Below are positions 18,094-26,947 of a stretch of DNA of 64,000 bases, piece by piece. The position numbers and the translations under genes were made by a program. The stretch's first letter is position 1; each line of letters begins with the position of its first letter. The stretch is from Chryseobacterium wanjuense (GTDB taxonomy: Bacteria > Bacteroidota > Bacteroidia > Flavobacteriales > Weeksellaceae), in NCBI RefSeq assembly GCF_900111495.1, contig NZ_FOIU01000001.1:1984001-2048000 (forward strand), read 5' to 3'. The notes under the pieces were generated by a model, which worked only from the letters and a program-made list of their open reading frames with translations, did not search any database and had not been told where the DNA came from.

Positions 18094-18717
18094 TTATCGT
18101 TCGACAACACGGAGATCCTTATTCTCGAGTACATTGAATTTCTCAATGATAAATCCCTGAGGATTGGATTCGGATTTCACCGAATTAACCAGAAAGCAGC
18201 TGGTGATAAGGCTTCGCTCGGTAATATTGCTGCTGCGCGTAATGTACTGTCTGGCATACGTTTTAACAGCATATGGATACGTATTAAACTGGCATTGAAT
18301 ACTGTCAATCTCGATCCGCTGCTGAACATTCCCCGAGATCAGGCTATTGTAATAGCCTTTTTCCGAAAGGTCTTTATAGTAGTTGAAAGCACTTTGATCC
18401 GAAAGCAGAAAAGCCCTTTTCATATTACTTTCAATTGCCGTCTTATCGGGCGCCAGAGTGAAGAAGAGTTCATGAAATCTTTTGACATGCTCATGAGCTT
18501 CTACCGGGCGGTTGATCTTAGCATCCTGTGATAAGGCCAACATCAATGACTTTCCTTTATCGAGCACATAGATCTTCTGGCGCTGTGCCTCAGCGAACTG
18601 ATAAGATTTCCAGATGGCAAAAACGCTAACTGAGAAACAGAGTCCTGCAAATAGAAACGCAAAGAGCCTGGTCTGTTTAAAGCTGTTTTCTATATTTCTT
18701 AAGATTTTAAATTCCAT
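18094..18717 (-). CDS. traK: Conjugative transposon protein TraK (VirB8-like)
   Basis: A 207-residue protein with a cytoplasmic N-terminus (EFKILRNIENSFKQTR), one membrane helix at about 18-35 and a periplasmic domain. ENSFKQTR before the helix, the RFHELFFTLAPD segment near 87-98 and IDSIQCQF near 136 are typical of TraK. It is the VirB8-like inner-membrane scaffold of the mating pore. It lies after traJ, separated by a strong hairpin (18745-18807). Confidence 0.92.
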   Translation of the reverse strand: MEFKILRNIENSFKQTRLFAFLFAGLCFSVSVFAIWKSYQFAEAQRQKIYVLDKGKSLMLALSQDAKINRPVEAHEHVKRFHELFFTLAPDKTAIESNMKRAFLLSDQSAFNYYKDLSEKGYYNSLISGNVQQRIEIDSIQCQFNTYPYAVKTYARQYITRSSNITERSLITSCFLVNSVKSESNPQGFIIEKFNVLENKDLRVVER

Positions 18718-18738
18718 TTTGTTTTTCTTTTGATTGAT

Positions 18739-18807
18739 AAAAAAGCCGGTCAGGCGGAATCTGGAATATTACAAATCAATAACGCTTTGCGTTTCCGCCC
18801 TTCCGGC
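18739..18807 (-). terminator. Hairpin with T-run between traJ and traK
   Basis: On the minus strand GCCGG-aag-GGCGGAA pairs with TTCCGCC-tga-CCGGC across a 33-nt loop and is followed by six T residues. It is in the middle of the tra operon, so it is more likely an attenuator or RNA-processing stem than a full terminator. Confidence 0.55.
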
Positions 18808-18823
18808 ATTACTAACACCAAGA

Positions 18824-19849
18824 CTACTCTTTATCCATTAAGCCTCCTTTAATTCTTCCCATCGCATTACCGGCAGCAGCCCCTGCTGCACCGCCGGCCA
18901 AACTTCCTGCCTTCATTGCTGTCTGGTTGACATTGCGTCCAAAGTTACCCACACCGCCTCCGGCCTGGATAACCCAGCCTGTAACGGTTGGAATAGTGAA
19001 GTATCCCACAATGCCTATCAGCATGAAAATGATGTACGCGCTATTTGAACCGTCCGGAATAAAATTGGGATCGGAAAGCTGCTCAATATCATTCTCCACC
19101 ATCAGAACCTGTATCTTCGCGAGCATACTGCTAAAGAGGTCTGCAACAGGCAGCCAGAGATATACACTAACGTACCTGGATATCCACTGAGTCAGGGTGG
19201 ATTGAAAACCATCCCAGATGCTGAGTGCAAATGCCAGCGGTCCCAGAATCGACAGTACAATCAAAAAGAATGTCCGTATCGTATCGACGACCAACGCAGC
19301 TGCCTGAAACAAAATTTCTACCAATTCCCTGAACCAATCGCGGATACCTTTCTGCATGCTGTACATTCCCCTTTCCACATACATACCTGCCATCGTCGCA
19401 ATATCAGAAGGAGACCATCCCAGTTCTTCCAGTTTCTTATCAAACTCTTCATCTGAGGCCAGGAAAGCAGTTTCTGGACTCCGCAAGAGTGCTTCCTTTT
19501 CCAGCTCATCTTTCTGCGCCTGCAGCTTTTGAAGATCCAAAGTCTGTCCTTCCAAGATCTGGTGTGTACCACTTACCACAGGACTCAACACCGAATTAAT
19601 GGTACCCAGGACAATGATGGGAAAAAACATTACACACAAACCCACAGCAAAGGGGCGGAGTAATGGAAACACATCGACCGGTTCAGCGCGGCTCAGGGAC
19701 TGCCATACCCGGTAGGCCACATAAAACAATGCCCCTAATCCTGCTATGCCTCTTGATACTCCGGTCATTTGTGAGCACAAAGGCATCATTTCGTCATACA
19801 GAGAGCGCAAAACCTGATGCAGGCTCTCAAATTCTATTTGTAGTACCAT
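18824..19849 (-). CDS. traJ: Conjugative transposon protein TraJ (VirB6-like)
   Basis: A 341-residue inner-membrane protein with several membrane segments (about 33-50, 68-90, 185-215, 270-295) and a Gly/Ala-rich C-terminus (GSLAGGAAGAAAGNAMG). The N-terminal LHQVLRSLYDEMMPLC and the VARAVA-free GIAGLGALFYVAYRVW segment are typical of TraJ. It is the polytopic, VirB6-like channel component. It lies between traI and traK; the spacing to traI is 10 bases. Confidence 0.92.
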   Translation of the reverse strand: MVLQIEFESLHQVLRSLYDEMMPLCSQMTGVSRGIAGLGALFYVAYRVWQSLSRAEPVDVFPLLRPFAVGLCVMFFPIIVLGTINSVLSPVVSGTHQILEGQTLDLQKLQAQKDELEKEALLRSPETAFLASDEEFDKKLEELGWSPSDIATMAGMYVERGMYSMQKGIRDWFRELVEILFQAAALVVDTIRTFFLIVLSILGPLAFALSIWDGFQSTLTQWISRYVSVYLWLPVADLFSSMLAKIQVLMVENDIEQLSDPNFIPDGSNSAYIIFMLIGIVGYFTIPTVTGWVIQAGGGVGNFGRNVNQTAMKAGSLAGGAAGAAAGNAMGRIKGGLMDKE

Positions 19850-19859
19850 AAGAGATTTT

Positions 19860-20489
19860 TTACCAGTATCTTAATTTGTCCGTACCATAGAGCTTCAGCA
19901 CCCTCGATGCGTCATTCTGTTTTTTGGCTCTCAGATAACTTACCGAAATATTTTTATTGGTGTAGTATCTCACCAGGTTGTAATATTCCTTTACCTCTTT
20001 ATAAGTCTGGTCAATCAGATCCATACGCTCCTTATCGTTCATTTCCAATCCTGAGCCGCTGACAATTTGTTTCAGGTCTTTGAGAAGACCCGAGCTTTCT
20101 TTTAGCAATTGCGAATACCCAAAAGCAATGGCACTGACTTCCTGTGGTGAGAAATTAGGATCACTGAGCATTTTCTTGAAATTGGTCACATACATCTCTG
20201 AGATGTCTCCCACCATAAGTACCGTCTGCTGGACTTTTCTGGCATCTTTCACGAGGTTGTTGACTGATTTAAGCTTGTCATAATATTCTTTACCCTGTGA
20301 ATACACTTTTTCGACTTCCTTAAAGTTTTTCACCACATTTGAAACTGTGGAAGAAGTCTGCACGATCTCGTTGGCAGAGTTAAGGATGCCGGAGATGAGA
20401 TTTCCCGGATCAGTCACTACAAACTGCGCTTTTACTTGGGAGATGCTCAGTAGTACTACTGCAAAAAGCATCATCATTAATTTTTTCAT
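19860..20489 (-). CDS. traI: Conjugal transfer protein TraI (DUF4141)
   Basis: A 209-residue protein with a signal peptide (residues 1-21, QVKAQF). The mature protein is largely helical and coiled-coil (SNVVKNFKEVEKVYSQGKEY, MYVTNFKKMLSDPNFSPQEV), matching DUF4141, the TraI protein of CTnDOT-type operons. It is a periplasmic component similar in position to VirB5. It lies 61 bases after traG and 10 bases before traJ. Confidence 0.9.
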   Translation of the reverse strand: MKKLMMMLFAVVLLSISQVKAQFVVTDPGNLISGILNSANEIVQTSSTVSNVVKNFKEVEKVYSQGKEYYDKLKSVNNLVKDARKVQQTVLMVGDISEMYVTNFKKMLSDPNFSPQEVSAIAFGYSQLLKESSGLLKDLKQIVSGSGLEMNDKERMDLIDQTYKEVKEYYNLVRYYTNKNISVSYLRAKKQNDASRVLKLYGTDKLRYW

Positions 20490-20550
20490 TGTCTTATTTT
20501 TTTAAATTCTTTTAATTTTATTCAAATACACTTAGGGTTACTCACCATGG

Positions 20551-23052
20551 TTACCCACTACTCTTCTTTTCCGCAGCTATCCGCTTGATGGCTCCCTCCA
20601 CATCACCGCCCAGCTCCGAAGCAAGCTGCATCACTTCATGCTTTTCTGCTTCTTCAGTGGTGTAGGCTAAATAACATTCAAGACCTACTTCAGTCGCATA
20701 GACCGCAGAATGGGTTCCACCCAGACCGATCCAAACTTCTTTATACAACCGCCTCGGATCATTATTCTGATTGATGGAAAGAATCTCACCCCGTTGCTTA
20801 TCGGTAAGTCCCAGCATACTTTGGATCTCATCAAACCTGTTCATATATTTACGCTGATCCAAAAGGATTTTGCAGTCAGAATTATTAATAATCGACTCTT
20901 TGACGATTGGAGAATGAATGATGTCATCCACTTCCTGCGTTACAATCACCATTTCGCCAAAAAATTTGCGGACGGTTTTCACCAAATACTTAAGATATTC
21001 GGCCATACCTTCCCGCGCGATGGCTTTCCAGGCCTCTTCAATTAATATCATCTTTCTGATGCCTTTGAGTCTTCGCATCTTATTAATAAAGACCTCCATA
21101 ATGATGATTGTGACCACGGGAAATAGAATTCTATGATCCTTAATGGCATCAATCTCAAATACTATGAAGCGTTTGGAAAGAAGATCGAGCTGCTTATCAG
21201 AATTCAGCAGGTAGTCATACTCCCCGCCTTTGTAATAAGGTTCCAACACATTGAGGAAGTTCGCCAGGTCAAAGTCCTTTTCCCTTACTCTTTTTTCTTC
21301 CAGTATTTTGCTGTACTCTTCACTTACGAATTGATAGAAGCCATTAAAACATGGCTGATGTGAAGTATCTTTCTTAAGGAATTCGATATACAGGTTCACT
21401 GCATTTGACAAAGCCACTTCCTCCGCCCTTGTCGGGGGCTCATCATCACGTTTCCATAAGGTCAGGATCAACGTTTTGATGCTTTCTTTCTTCTCAATGT
21501 CGAATACGCGGTCATCTGTGTAAAAGGGATTAAAGGCAATAGGATTCTCTTCCGTGTATGTAAAGTAAATCCCGTCTTTCCCTTTGGTTTTTCCTTTTAT
21601 GAGTTCACACAACCCCTGGTAGCTGTTTCCCGTATCCACCAGCAGTACGTGGGTTCCCTGCTCCCAGTACTGCCTCACCATATGGTTCGTTAAAAAAGAC
21701 TTGCCACTACCACTCGGACCCAAAATGAATTTGTTACGGTTGGTAATGATCCCGCGTTTCATCGGAAGATCGGAAATATCCAGATGGACAGGCTTGCCGG
21801 TTAACCGATCGGACATTTTAATGCCAAATGGAGATGGGGAATCCTGATAGTTTGTCTCTGCGGTAAAAAAACATAATGCAGGTTCTATAAATGTGTAGAA
21901 ACTTTCCTCACTTGGAAAATCTCCCGCATTGCCAGGAATACCGGCCCAGTACAAAGTGGCTGTATCAACGGTATTGTGTCGTGGCTTACATTCCATGAGT
22001 GCAAGTGCACTGCCCACATCATTTTTGATCTGTTTTAATTCTGCAGGCTCGTCTGACCATGCCATCACATTAAAGTGTGCGCGAATGGAAGTCAGGGAAA
22101 ATGAGTGCGCTTCATTCAGGTAACGTTCAATCCATTCCTTATTGATCTGATTCGCGCGGCTGTATCGCGAAAGCGAATGCATGTTTTTTGCCGAGCGCTC
22201 AAACTTTCTGAGGTTCTCTTCGCTGTTATCGATAAACAAATACTGGTTATACATATGATCACAGCTTAGCAATAGTCCGACAGGAGAAGCAAAGGATAAC
22301 ATACAGTCGCTTCGGTCGGTAGACAGCTTATCGTAAACTGATGCCGGTCCAACTTTGGAAGGCAGATCATCAGTATCGGAAAGTGTGTGCAGGCATAGCC
22401 TTTTATTGCCGATACGCATTTCTTCAGCGCCCAGGCACAGATCTTCCAAAGTGCCTGTGTTAACAGTCGATAACGTCAAGTACTCTGAAAGAAGACCTTT
22501 TTTATCTTCTGTTCCTAATACTTCTTCTTCGTTCATCCTTGTCAGCATTACAAAACCGCTGTCATTCATAATTCTTTCGAACTGCGCTACTGCTTCAGCA
22601 AAGCGGTAGGCAGATTCCCTATTCATTTTTTCTTTCGGAATTAAAACCCCTTTACACAAGCTTGAAAAGTTACTCTGCCTGCGCATGCGTTCTTTCGAGG
22701 ATTGTGTAATGAACAGGTAACAGTGGTGGTTTAAAAACGGACGCTCATTAAAGTGTTGCTGATAGCTTCGATGTAAAAAGCTTGCATCTTCCTTATCCAT
22801 CTCAGGCTTATACTTCTCACTGATAAACCAGTCCTGCTTGTGAACAATACAGTATTCAGGCAGCGTCATTACAGCCTTCTGCCATGCTGAATGGATGATG
22901 ATATACTCGTCGGATGCTGCAGTAAAAATCTCAGGTAGCGTGACTTTAAAGCATGCTGTAATATCCGCTTCTTTGGAAATGAGAAAACCGTCTTCCATAG
23001 CCATCAGCGGAAACTTGCTTTCCAGGGTCGTTATTTTCGCTGTATTTCTCAT
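20551..23052 (-). CDS. traG: Conjugation ATPase TraG (VirB4-like)
   Basis: About 833 residues from the Met at 23052; a longer frame to 23217 exists but would overlap traF almost fully, while 23052 gives a 4-base ATGA overlap with the traF stop. The N-terminus (RNTAKITTLESKFPLM) is that of Bacteroidetes TraG. Walker A GPSGSGKSF is near residue 443, and the Walker B region with MILIEEAWKAIA near 670. TraG is the VirB4-type ATPase that energises pilus or pore assembly and substrate transfer at the inner membrane. It is coupled to traF. Confidence 0.95.
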   Translation of the reverse strand: MRNTAKITTLESKFPLMAMEDGFLISKEADITACFKVTLPEIFTAASDEYIIIHSAWQKAVMTLPEYCIVHKQDWFISEKYKPEMDKEDASFLHRSYQQHFNERPFLNHHCYLFITQSSKERMRRQSNFSSLCKGVLIPKEKMNRESAYRFAEAVAQFERIMNDSGFVMLTRMNEEEVLGTEDKKGLLSEYLTLSTVNTGTLEDLCLGAEEMRIGNKRLCLHTLSDTDDLPSKVGPASVYDKLSTDRSDCMLSFASPVGLLLSCDHMYNQYLFIDNSEENLRKFERSAKNMHSLSRYSRANQINKEWIERYLNEAHSFSLTSIRAHFNVMAWSDEPAELKQIKNDVGSALALMECKPRHNTVDTATLYWAGIPGNAGDFPSEESFYTFIEPALCFFTAETNYQDSPSPFGIKMSDRLTGKPVHLDISDLPMKRGIITNRNKFILGPSGSGKSFLTNHMVRQYWEQGTHVLLVDTGNSYQGLCELIKGKTKGKDGIYFTYTEENPIAFNPFYTDDRVFDIEKKESIKTLILTLWKRDDEPPTRAEEVALSNAVNLYIEFLKKDTSHQPCFNGFYQFVSEEYSKILEEKRVREKDFDLANFLNVLEPYYKGGEYDYLLNSDKQLDLLSKRFIVFEIDAIKDHRILFPVVTIIIMEVFINKMRRLKGIRKMILIEEAWKAIAREGMAEYLKYLVKTVRKFFGEMVIVTQEVDDIIHSPIVKESIINNSDCKILLDQRKYMNRFDEIQSMLGLTDKQRGEILSINQNNDPRRLYKEVWIGLGGTHSAVYATEVGLECYLAYTTEEAEKHEVMQLASELGGDVEGAIKRIAAEKKSSG

Positions 23053-23381
23053 ACGTCCTGGTTTTTCATATTGGCATGGAAATACCGATATACAGCCTTT
23101 CGCGAAGTAATATATTTCGGATGCTTTTTTCTTCCTGCCAGCTTCATAAGTCCGTGCTGTCCATACTTTCTGTTTAGATGGAAAGTCTGCCAGACGATAC
23201 AAGATGATCCGATACAACCGATGCTAATGCACAGGTATGGAGAAACTCCGGCCATGTAAAGGATCATAACCAGGATCAGTGTTCCAAGCAGTCCACCTGC
23301 GAATACAAACAGATACTGGGCTTTTAATCCCTGGAACTCTACACTTCGTCCAATGCCTTTATTGATGTTATAACTACTCAT
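23049..23381 (-). CDS. traF: Conjugal transfer protein TraF (DUF4133)
   Basis: A 110-residue membrane protein with two helices (about 22-44 and 48-66), preceded by the typical start YNINKGIGRSVEFQGLKAQY. The C-terminus is basic (GQHGLMKLAGRKKHPKYI). It matches DUF4133, a VirB3-like inner-membrane partner of the TraG ATPase. Its stop overlaps the traG start (ATGA), and it lies 11 bases after traE. Confidence 0.92.
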   Translation of the reverse strand: MSSYNINKGIGRSVEFQGLKAQYLFVFAGGLLGTLILVMILYMAGVSPYLCISIGCIGSSCIVWQTFHLNRKYGQHGLMKLAGRKKHPKYITSRKAVYRYFHANMKNQDV

Positions 23382-23392
23382 TTCGTAAAGGC

Positions 23393-23698
23393 TTATAGGA
23401 AAAATGATCGTAAAATGGTCGCTGCCACAATCAGGAAGATGCAGGCGCCGAACCAGCTTCCGGCGGTTTTCCCTGTGTCCGGGTCGCCACTACTGAATTT
23501 GTTGTACACCTTTACCCCGCCAATGAGTCCGACGACCGCCCCGATGGCATAAATTAATTTGGTCGCGGGGTCAAAGTAGGAAGTGACCATCTGGGTTGCT
23601 TCATTAATACCGGCAGAACCGTTTCCCTGTGCCATCAAGACTGTGGTTGCCAGCAGCATCGTTCCCGTTAAAAGGGATTTTTTCTTTCGTTTGTCCAT
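23393..23698 (-). CDS. traE: Conjugal transfer protein TraE (DUF4134)
   Basis: About 101 residues from the Met at 23698. The frame permits an earlier ATG at 23725, but a -7 box (TACATTTG, 23737-23730) puts the predicted transcription start at about 23724, so the later Met is favoured. It has a signal-like N-terminus (KRKKKSLLTGTMLLATTVLMAQ) and two membrane helices with LIYAIGAVVGLIGGVKVYNK, typical of DUF4134. This is the VirB2/pilin-like small membrane protein. It is the first gene of the traE-to-traQ operon. Confidence 0.9.
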   Translation of the reverse strand: MDKRKKKSLLTGTMLLATTVLMAQGNGSAGINEATQMVTSYFDPATKLIYAIGAVVGLIGGVKVYNKFSSGDPDTGKTAGSWFGACIFLIVAATILRSFFL

Positions 23699-23729
23699 GA
23701 TTGTAAATTTTATTGGGTGAATCATGGAA

Positions 23730-23790
23730 CAAATGTATCAGGCATGAAAACGCGCACTGGAAGCTTGTCTTCAGGGAGTCGTGTTTGGCA
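23730..23790 (-). promoter_or_regulatory. traE operon promoter with ICE box
   Basis: -7 box TACATTTG (23737-23730). An upstream box TGCCAAACACGACTCCCT starts at 23790, exactly 53 bp before the first base of the -7 box. The box resembles those of five other ICE promoters. No TTG is at the ideal -33 position, which is typical of activator-dependent promoters. Confidence 0.65.
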
Positions 23791-23861
23791 GTACTATTCA
23801 TAATAGTCAGTAGCCATCATTATGATATGAGGAAATGGGAGGTTAACTTGAGAACATAAAA

Positions 23862-23888
23862 AAGCCCTTTTAACATGTAAAAGGGCAA
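23862..23888 (-). terminator. Terminator after the LytTR regulator gene
   Basis: GCCCTTTTA and TAAAAGGGC pair around a short loop; the minus-strand product continues TTTTTT. It ends the kinase-regulator transcript before traE begins. Confidence 0.8.
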
Positions 23889-23944
23889 AGTGGTTTCTGG
23901 ATTATTATTTAGGATGTGCACATGGTAAGAGACATTGTAACCTA

Positions 23945-24682
23945 CTATCCGATTTTGTGGAGAAATTCCCTTACCAGTATTTTCTTTCTGGCAGAAACGG
24001 GAATCAAAGTCCCGTCGATGAGCTCTATATATCCTTCCTGAAAGTACTTTCTGATGCAATCAACATTGATAAGATAAGACTGATGGCAACGCAGGAACTG
24101 ACCGGGTGGTAGCAAAAACTCATATTCCCTGATGACCTTAGAAACCATTAAGGGATTTTCTCCCTTGATGTAAAAGGTTGTATATCCTTTATCACTGTGA
24201 CAATATATAATATCATGGGTGTTGACAATCTGCGTGTGGGCAGTACTTTTTAATGCCAGTCGCAACGGCGGGTTCCTGTCGGTAAAGTATCCGGCAGAAA
24301 GCTGCAATTGCTGCCGCGTAAACCGGTATTCTTCCGCTTTTAGAAAACAGCGGTCTATACTATTTTTAAATATTGTTTCATCAACCGGCTTTAAAAGGTA
24401 GGCGAAGGCACCCAGATTGAGGGCATCAACGGCAAACTGCTCATAGGCAGTAATAAAGATAATAGGTACCGTAAGATCCATATCCCTAAAAACTTCAAAG
24501 CTGCTTCCATCCTTAAGCTTTATATCAGCCAGGATCAACTCTGGCTCCAACTCCCGGATTTCTCGTCGTGCCTGTGCTACAGTAGTGCTGTAGCCAACGA
24601 TCTTCAGATAAGGAATCTCCTGAATTAGGGTGATCAAGTGTTTCAGAATATTGGTCTCGTCTTCGAGCAGGTATACTTTCAT
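23945..24682 (-). CDS. LytTR-family response regulator
   Basis: A 245-residue response regulator. Residues 1-120 form a receiver domain (acidic LLEDET at 5-10, phosphoacceptor Asp 53 in LADIKLKDGS, and the YLLKP Lys near 106). Residues 145-245 form a LytTR DNA-binding domain (DIIYCHSDKGYTTFYI, FLRCHQSYLINVDCI, IPVSARKK). LytTR regulators bind paired direct repeats about two helical turns apart. The gene starts 11 bases after its kinase gene, inside the conjugation region between traE and traD, and has its own terminator. It is the best candidate for control of the shared ICE promoter boxes. Confidence 0.88.
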   Translation of the reverse strand: MKVYLLEDETNILKHLITLIQEIPYLKIVGYSTTVAQARREIRELEPELILADIKLKDGSSFEVFRDMDLTVPIIFITAYEQFAVDALNLGAFAYLLKPVDETIFKNSIDRCFLKAEEYRFTRQQLQLSAGYFTDRNPPLRLALKSTAHTQIVNTHDIIYCHSDKGYTTFYIKGENPLMVSKVIREYEFLLPPGQFLRCHQSYLINVDCIRKYFQEGYIELIDGTLIPVSARKKILVREFLHKIG

Positions 24683-24693
24683 GATTAACGGAT

Positions 24694-26595
24694 TTACGAT
24701 TGCAGTAATGGCAGGTAAAGATTGACCAGATAACCTTTTCCATTTTCCATTATCTCAGGCCTTGCCTCAAAATAAGCCAAACGCTTTTCCTGATTAAAAA
24801 GCGTATCCAGGCGTTCCTTTATAATCGACTGCGATAATGATTTTTTAAGTGATGTTCCCGCTTTTTCTACTCCTGTTCCGTTATTGTAAATGCTGATATG
24901 CAGCTGATCTTCCTTCTGTATAAAGCTAAGACGTAGGTTCCCTTTATAATCAATATTTCTAAACCCATGTTCGATGGCATTCTCCACAAAGGGCTGTAGC
25001 AACATGGGAGGAATCAATACCGCTTCCATAGCAATGTCTCCGGTTTCGATGATATATTCAAAAGCTTCTTTAAAACGCATCTGCTGTAGATGAATATAAT
25101 TTTCCAACGCTTCAATCTCTTCCTTTAGGGGAATTACATCTTCCCGGTTAAGTTCCAGTGTTGAGCGCATGACATGTGAAAAAGCCCTCAGATAGGCAGC
25201 AGCCTCCCGCTTGTCTCCACTGCAGATAAGCCCTTGCAAATTGGCAATGGAATTGTAAACAAAATGAGGATTCAGCTGCAGCTGCAGAACCCTTTGTTCT
25301 AATCTCAGTTTTTTGTTTTCTATCAACAGCTTTTCGTTCCTTTCCTGAAGCAGCTTACGGCGGTACCGGTTGTATAGATACAAACCAATCATACTGGTGA
25401 TCACCAAACCACCCGCAAAAAACCACCGCTGTTGGGAGATGATTTTTCTATTCAACCGACCGGTGGCTTGTAAAGAGGCAATGGACTGGTCTTTCTTCTC
25501 GGTCTGAAATTGTGTTCTGAGTTCCTCAATCTTCTCAGCTTGTGCATTATCCACATTACGCCCGAAAATTCTAATGGAAGAATCCAAGGCCCAGGTTGCG
25601 TTTTTATAATCCCTTTCTTTTTGATATACTTCGGCAAGACTCTCATACACCCACAACAGATCGGTGTTTGGATGTTGCCTGGACCAGGTAATCGCTTCCT
25701 TGTAATAATGGATGGCAGAATCCATCTGCCCGTTGTATTCAAAACTTGTAGCCAGGTTATTGAAGGCATACATTTGCAGTATATCATGGGACTTTAGATA
25801 ATTGAACAAAAGACGGCTATTTTCTACCGCTTTCCCGAACTGACCCTCACTTGAAGAGATCTGCGACTCATAATCATAGGTACGCATCAGGGCTAAGCTG
25901 TCCCCTATATCCTGAGCCAGTGTACGAGCGCTGTCCAAATATCGACGCATAGCCTCTTTTTTACCAGTACTAAAGGCCAGCATACAAGATATATCAAAGT
26001 ACCGCTGACGGATTATTGGGCTGTAACGAAGGGGATGATGAGCAAAATACAAATTCGTGTATTCAATACATGGCCCGATATTTCTTTGTGTATAATATGA
26101 TTTGGCTAAAAGATCATAGAGCCTATATAGGAAAATGCTTCTGTGTTTTTCAGCCTTCCTGATAGCATGTAAAATTCCTGTGACGGTCTCCGAATTAACT
26201 ACCCTGCCATTCCCCATACCAGCATCAAATAACAGAAATTGCTTCAATACTGCCAGATCGTTTTCTGATGTATCAGCAACCATCTGTCTGTAATGATAAA
26301 GTGCAGAATCGTTATATTCTGATAGCTCTAATTCCCTACCCTTGAAATAATGATAATATGGATTGCCCGTATCACCGGATCGTTGGAGCTTGAGCAGTTC
26401 TTGCTTGACCAAAGCATTACGTTCTTCTTTATCAAGGGTATCTTCCGAGAGGATTAAAGGCAGGTAGTACCGGGACCCTTTGTTGGAGAAACCGTTAGAC
26501 GAATTTGAATTAGAACCGGCTTGCTTCTGACAGGAAGTGCCAACGAAAAAAAGAATGAATATTTGGAGTACAAAGGGCTTACAATACCTGAACAT
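24694..26595 (-). CDS. LytS-type sensor kinase with TPR sensor and lipobox
   Basis: A 633-residue sensor kinase. The N-terminus looks like a lipoprotein signal (hydrophobic stretch then FFVGTSC, Cys at about 22). Residues 60-350 are TPR-like helical repeats (NSALYHYRQMV, LATSFEYNGQMDSAIHYYKE). A membrane helix lies at about 397-412. The cytoplasmic part has the HisK_5 box LNPHFVYNSIANLQGL (His near 443) and an ATPase domain with VENAIEHGFRN. It phosphorylates the LytTR regulator encoded 11 bases downstream. The signal is unknown; the TPR part is predicted to face the periplasm. Confidence 0.85.
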   Translation of the reverse strand: MFRYCKPFVLQIFILFFVGTSCQKQAGSNSNSSNGFSNKGSRYYLPLILSEDTLDKEERNALVKQELLKLQRSGDTGNPYYHYFKGRELELSEYNDSALYHYRQMVADTSENDLAVLKQFLLFDAGMGNGRVVNSETVTGILHAIRKAEKHRSIFLYRLYDLLAKSYYTQRNIGPCIEYTNLYFAHHPLRYSPIIRQRYFDISCMLAFSTGKKEAMRRYLDSARTLAQDIGDSLALMRTYDYESQISSSEGQFGKAVENSRLLFNYLKSHDILQMYAFNNLATSFEYNGQMDSAIHYYKEAITWSRQHPNTDLLWVYESLAEVYQKERDYKNATWALDSSIRIFGRNVDNAQAEKIEELRTQFQTEKKDQSIASLQATGRLNRKIISQQRWFFAGGLVITSMIGLYLYNRYRRKLLQERNEKLLIENKKLRLEQRVLQLQLNPHFVYNSIANLQGLICSGDKREAAAYLRAFSHVMRSTLELNREDVIPLKEEIEALENYIHLQQMRFKEAFEYIIETGDIAMEAVLIPPMLLQPFVENAIEHGFRNIDYKGNLRLSFIQKEDQLHISIYNNGTGVEKAGTSLKKSLSQSIIKERLDTLFNQEKRLAYFEARPEIMENGKGYLVNLYLPLLQS

Positions 26596-26918
26596 ACCAT
26601 TGAGCTTTGCAAATGGTGAAGAAATAGGATTTTTATTTTATCTATTGTTCTTCTTCAAATGGACTGCCTCTAAGATTCCGGCAGAAGTATTTCCATGCCT
26701 GAGAGTATCGCATTGAGGGGTAAAGGTATTTATATGTATACACGGTTATCTGATGCAAAACAATATACCTTTTTTGGCCGAGTATTTCATGGTAAAAATG
26801 GGCTATTTCATAGTGTTTTTAGACATCGGTTTCGCCCGTGTTAAATTAGTGACCATCATCAAGAAGCATGTTGTATTCAACCCCCTTTTTCTTATATAGA
26901 CCTGTATTCTGGTTAATC
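26596..26918 (-). promoter_or_regulatory. Upstream region of the sensor kinase
   Basis: No gene. A minus-strand TACCTTTA (26728-26721) is a possible -7 box. A partial GGCCAAAAAAGG near 26779 resembles the ICE box but fits neither the sequence nor the spacing. The region separates the kinase gene from the traA-traD terminator. Confidence 0.3.
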
Positions 26919-26947
26919 AAAAAAGGACTTCGCTTTACACGAAGTCC
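26919..26947 (-). terminator. Terminator overlapping the traD stop codon
   Basis: GGACTTCG (26925-26932) pairs with CGAAGTCC (26940-26947); the minus-strand product continues CTTTTTTG. The upstream arm lies in the last codons of traD, so the stem can form only once ribosomes have reached the end of the gene. Confidence 0.8.

Noticed and set aside
23052..23217. N-terminal extension of traG
   Set aside because: It would overlap traF almost entirely and lacks family similarity; the Met at 23052 gives an ATGA overlap and the usual TraG start.
26760..26790. ICE-type box before the sensor kinase gene
   Set aside because: GGCCAAAAAAGG lacks the ACT-n-CCCC half and lies 51 bp from the nearest -7-like box, outside the 43/53/63 series.
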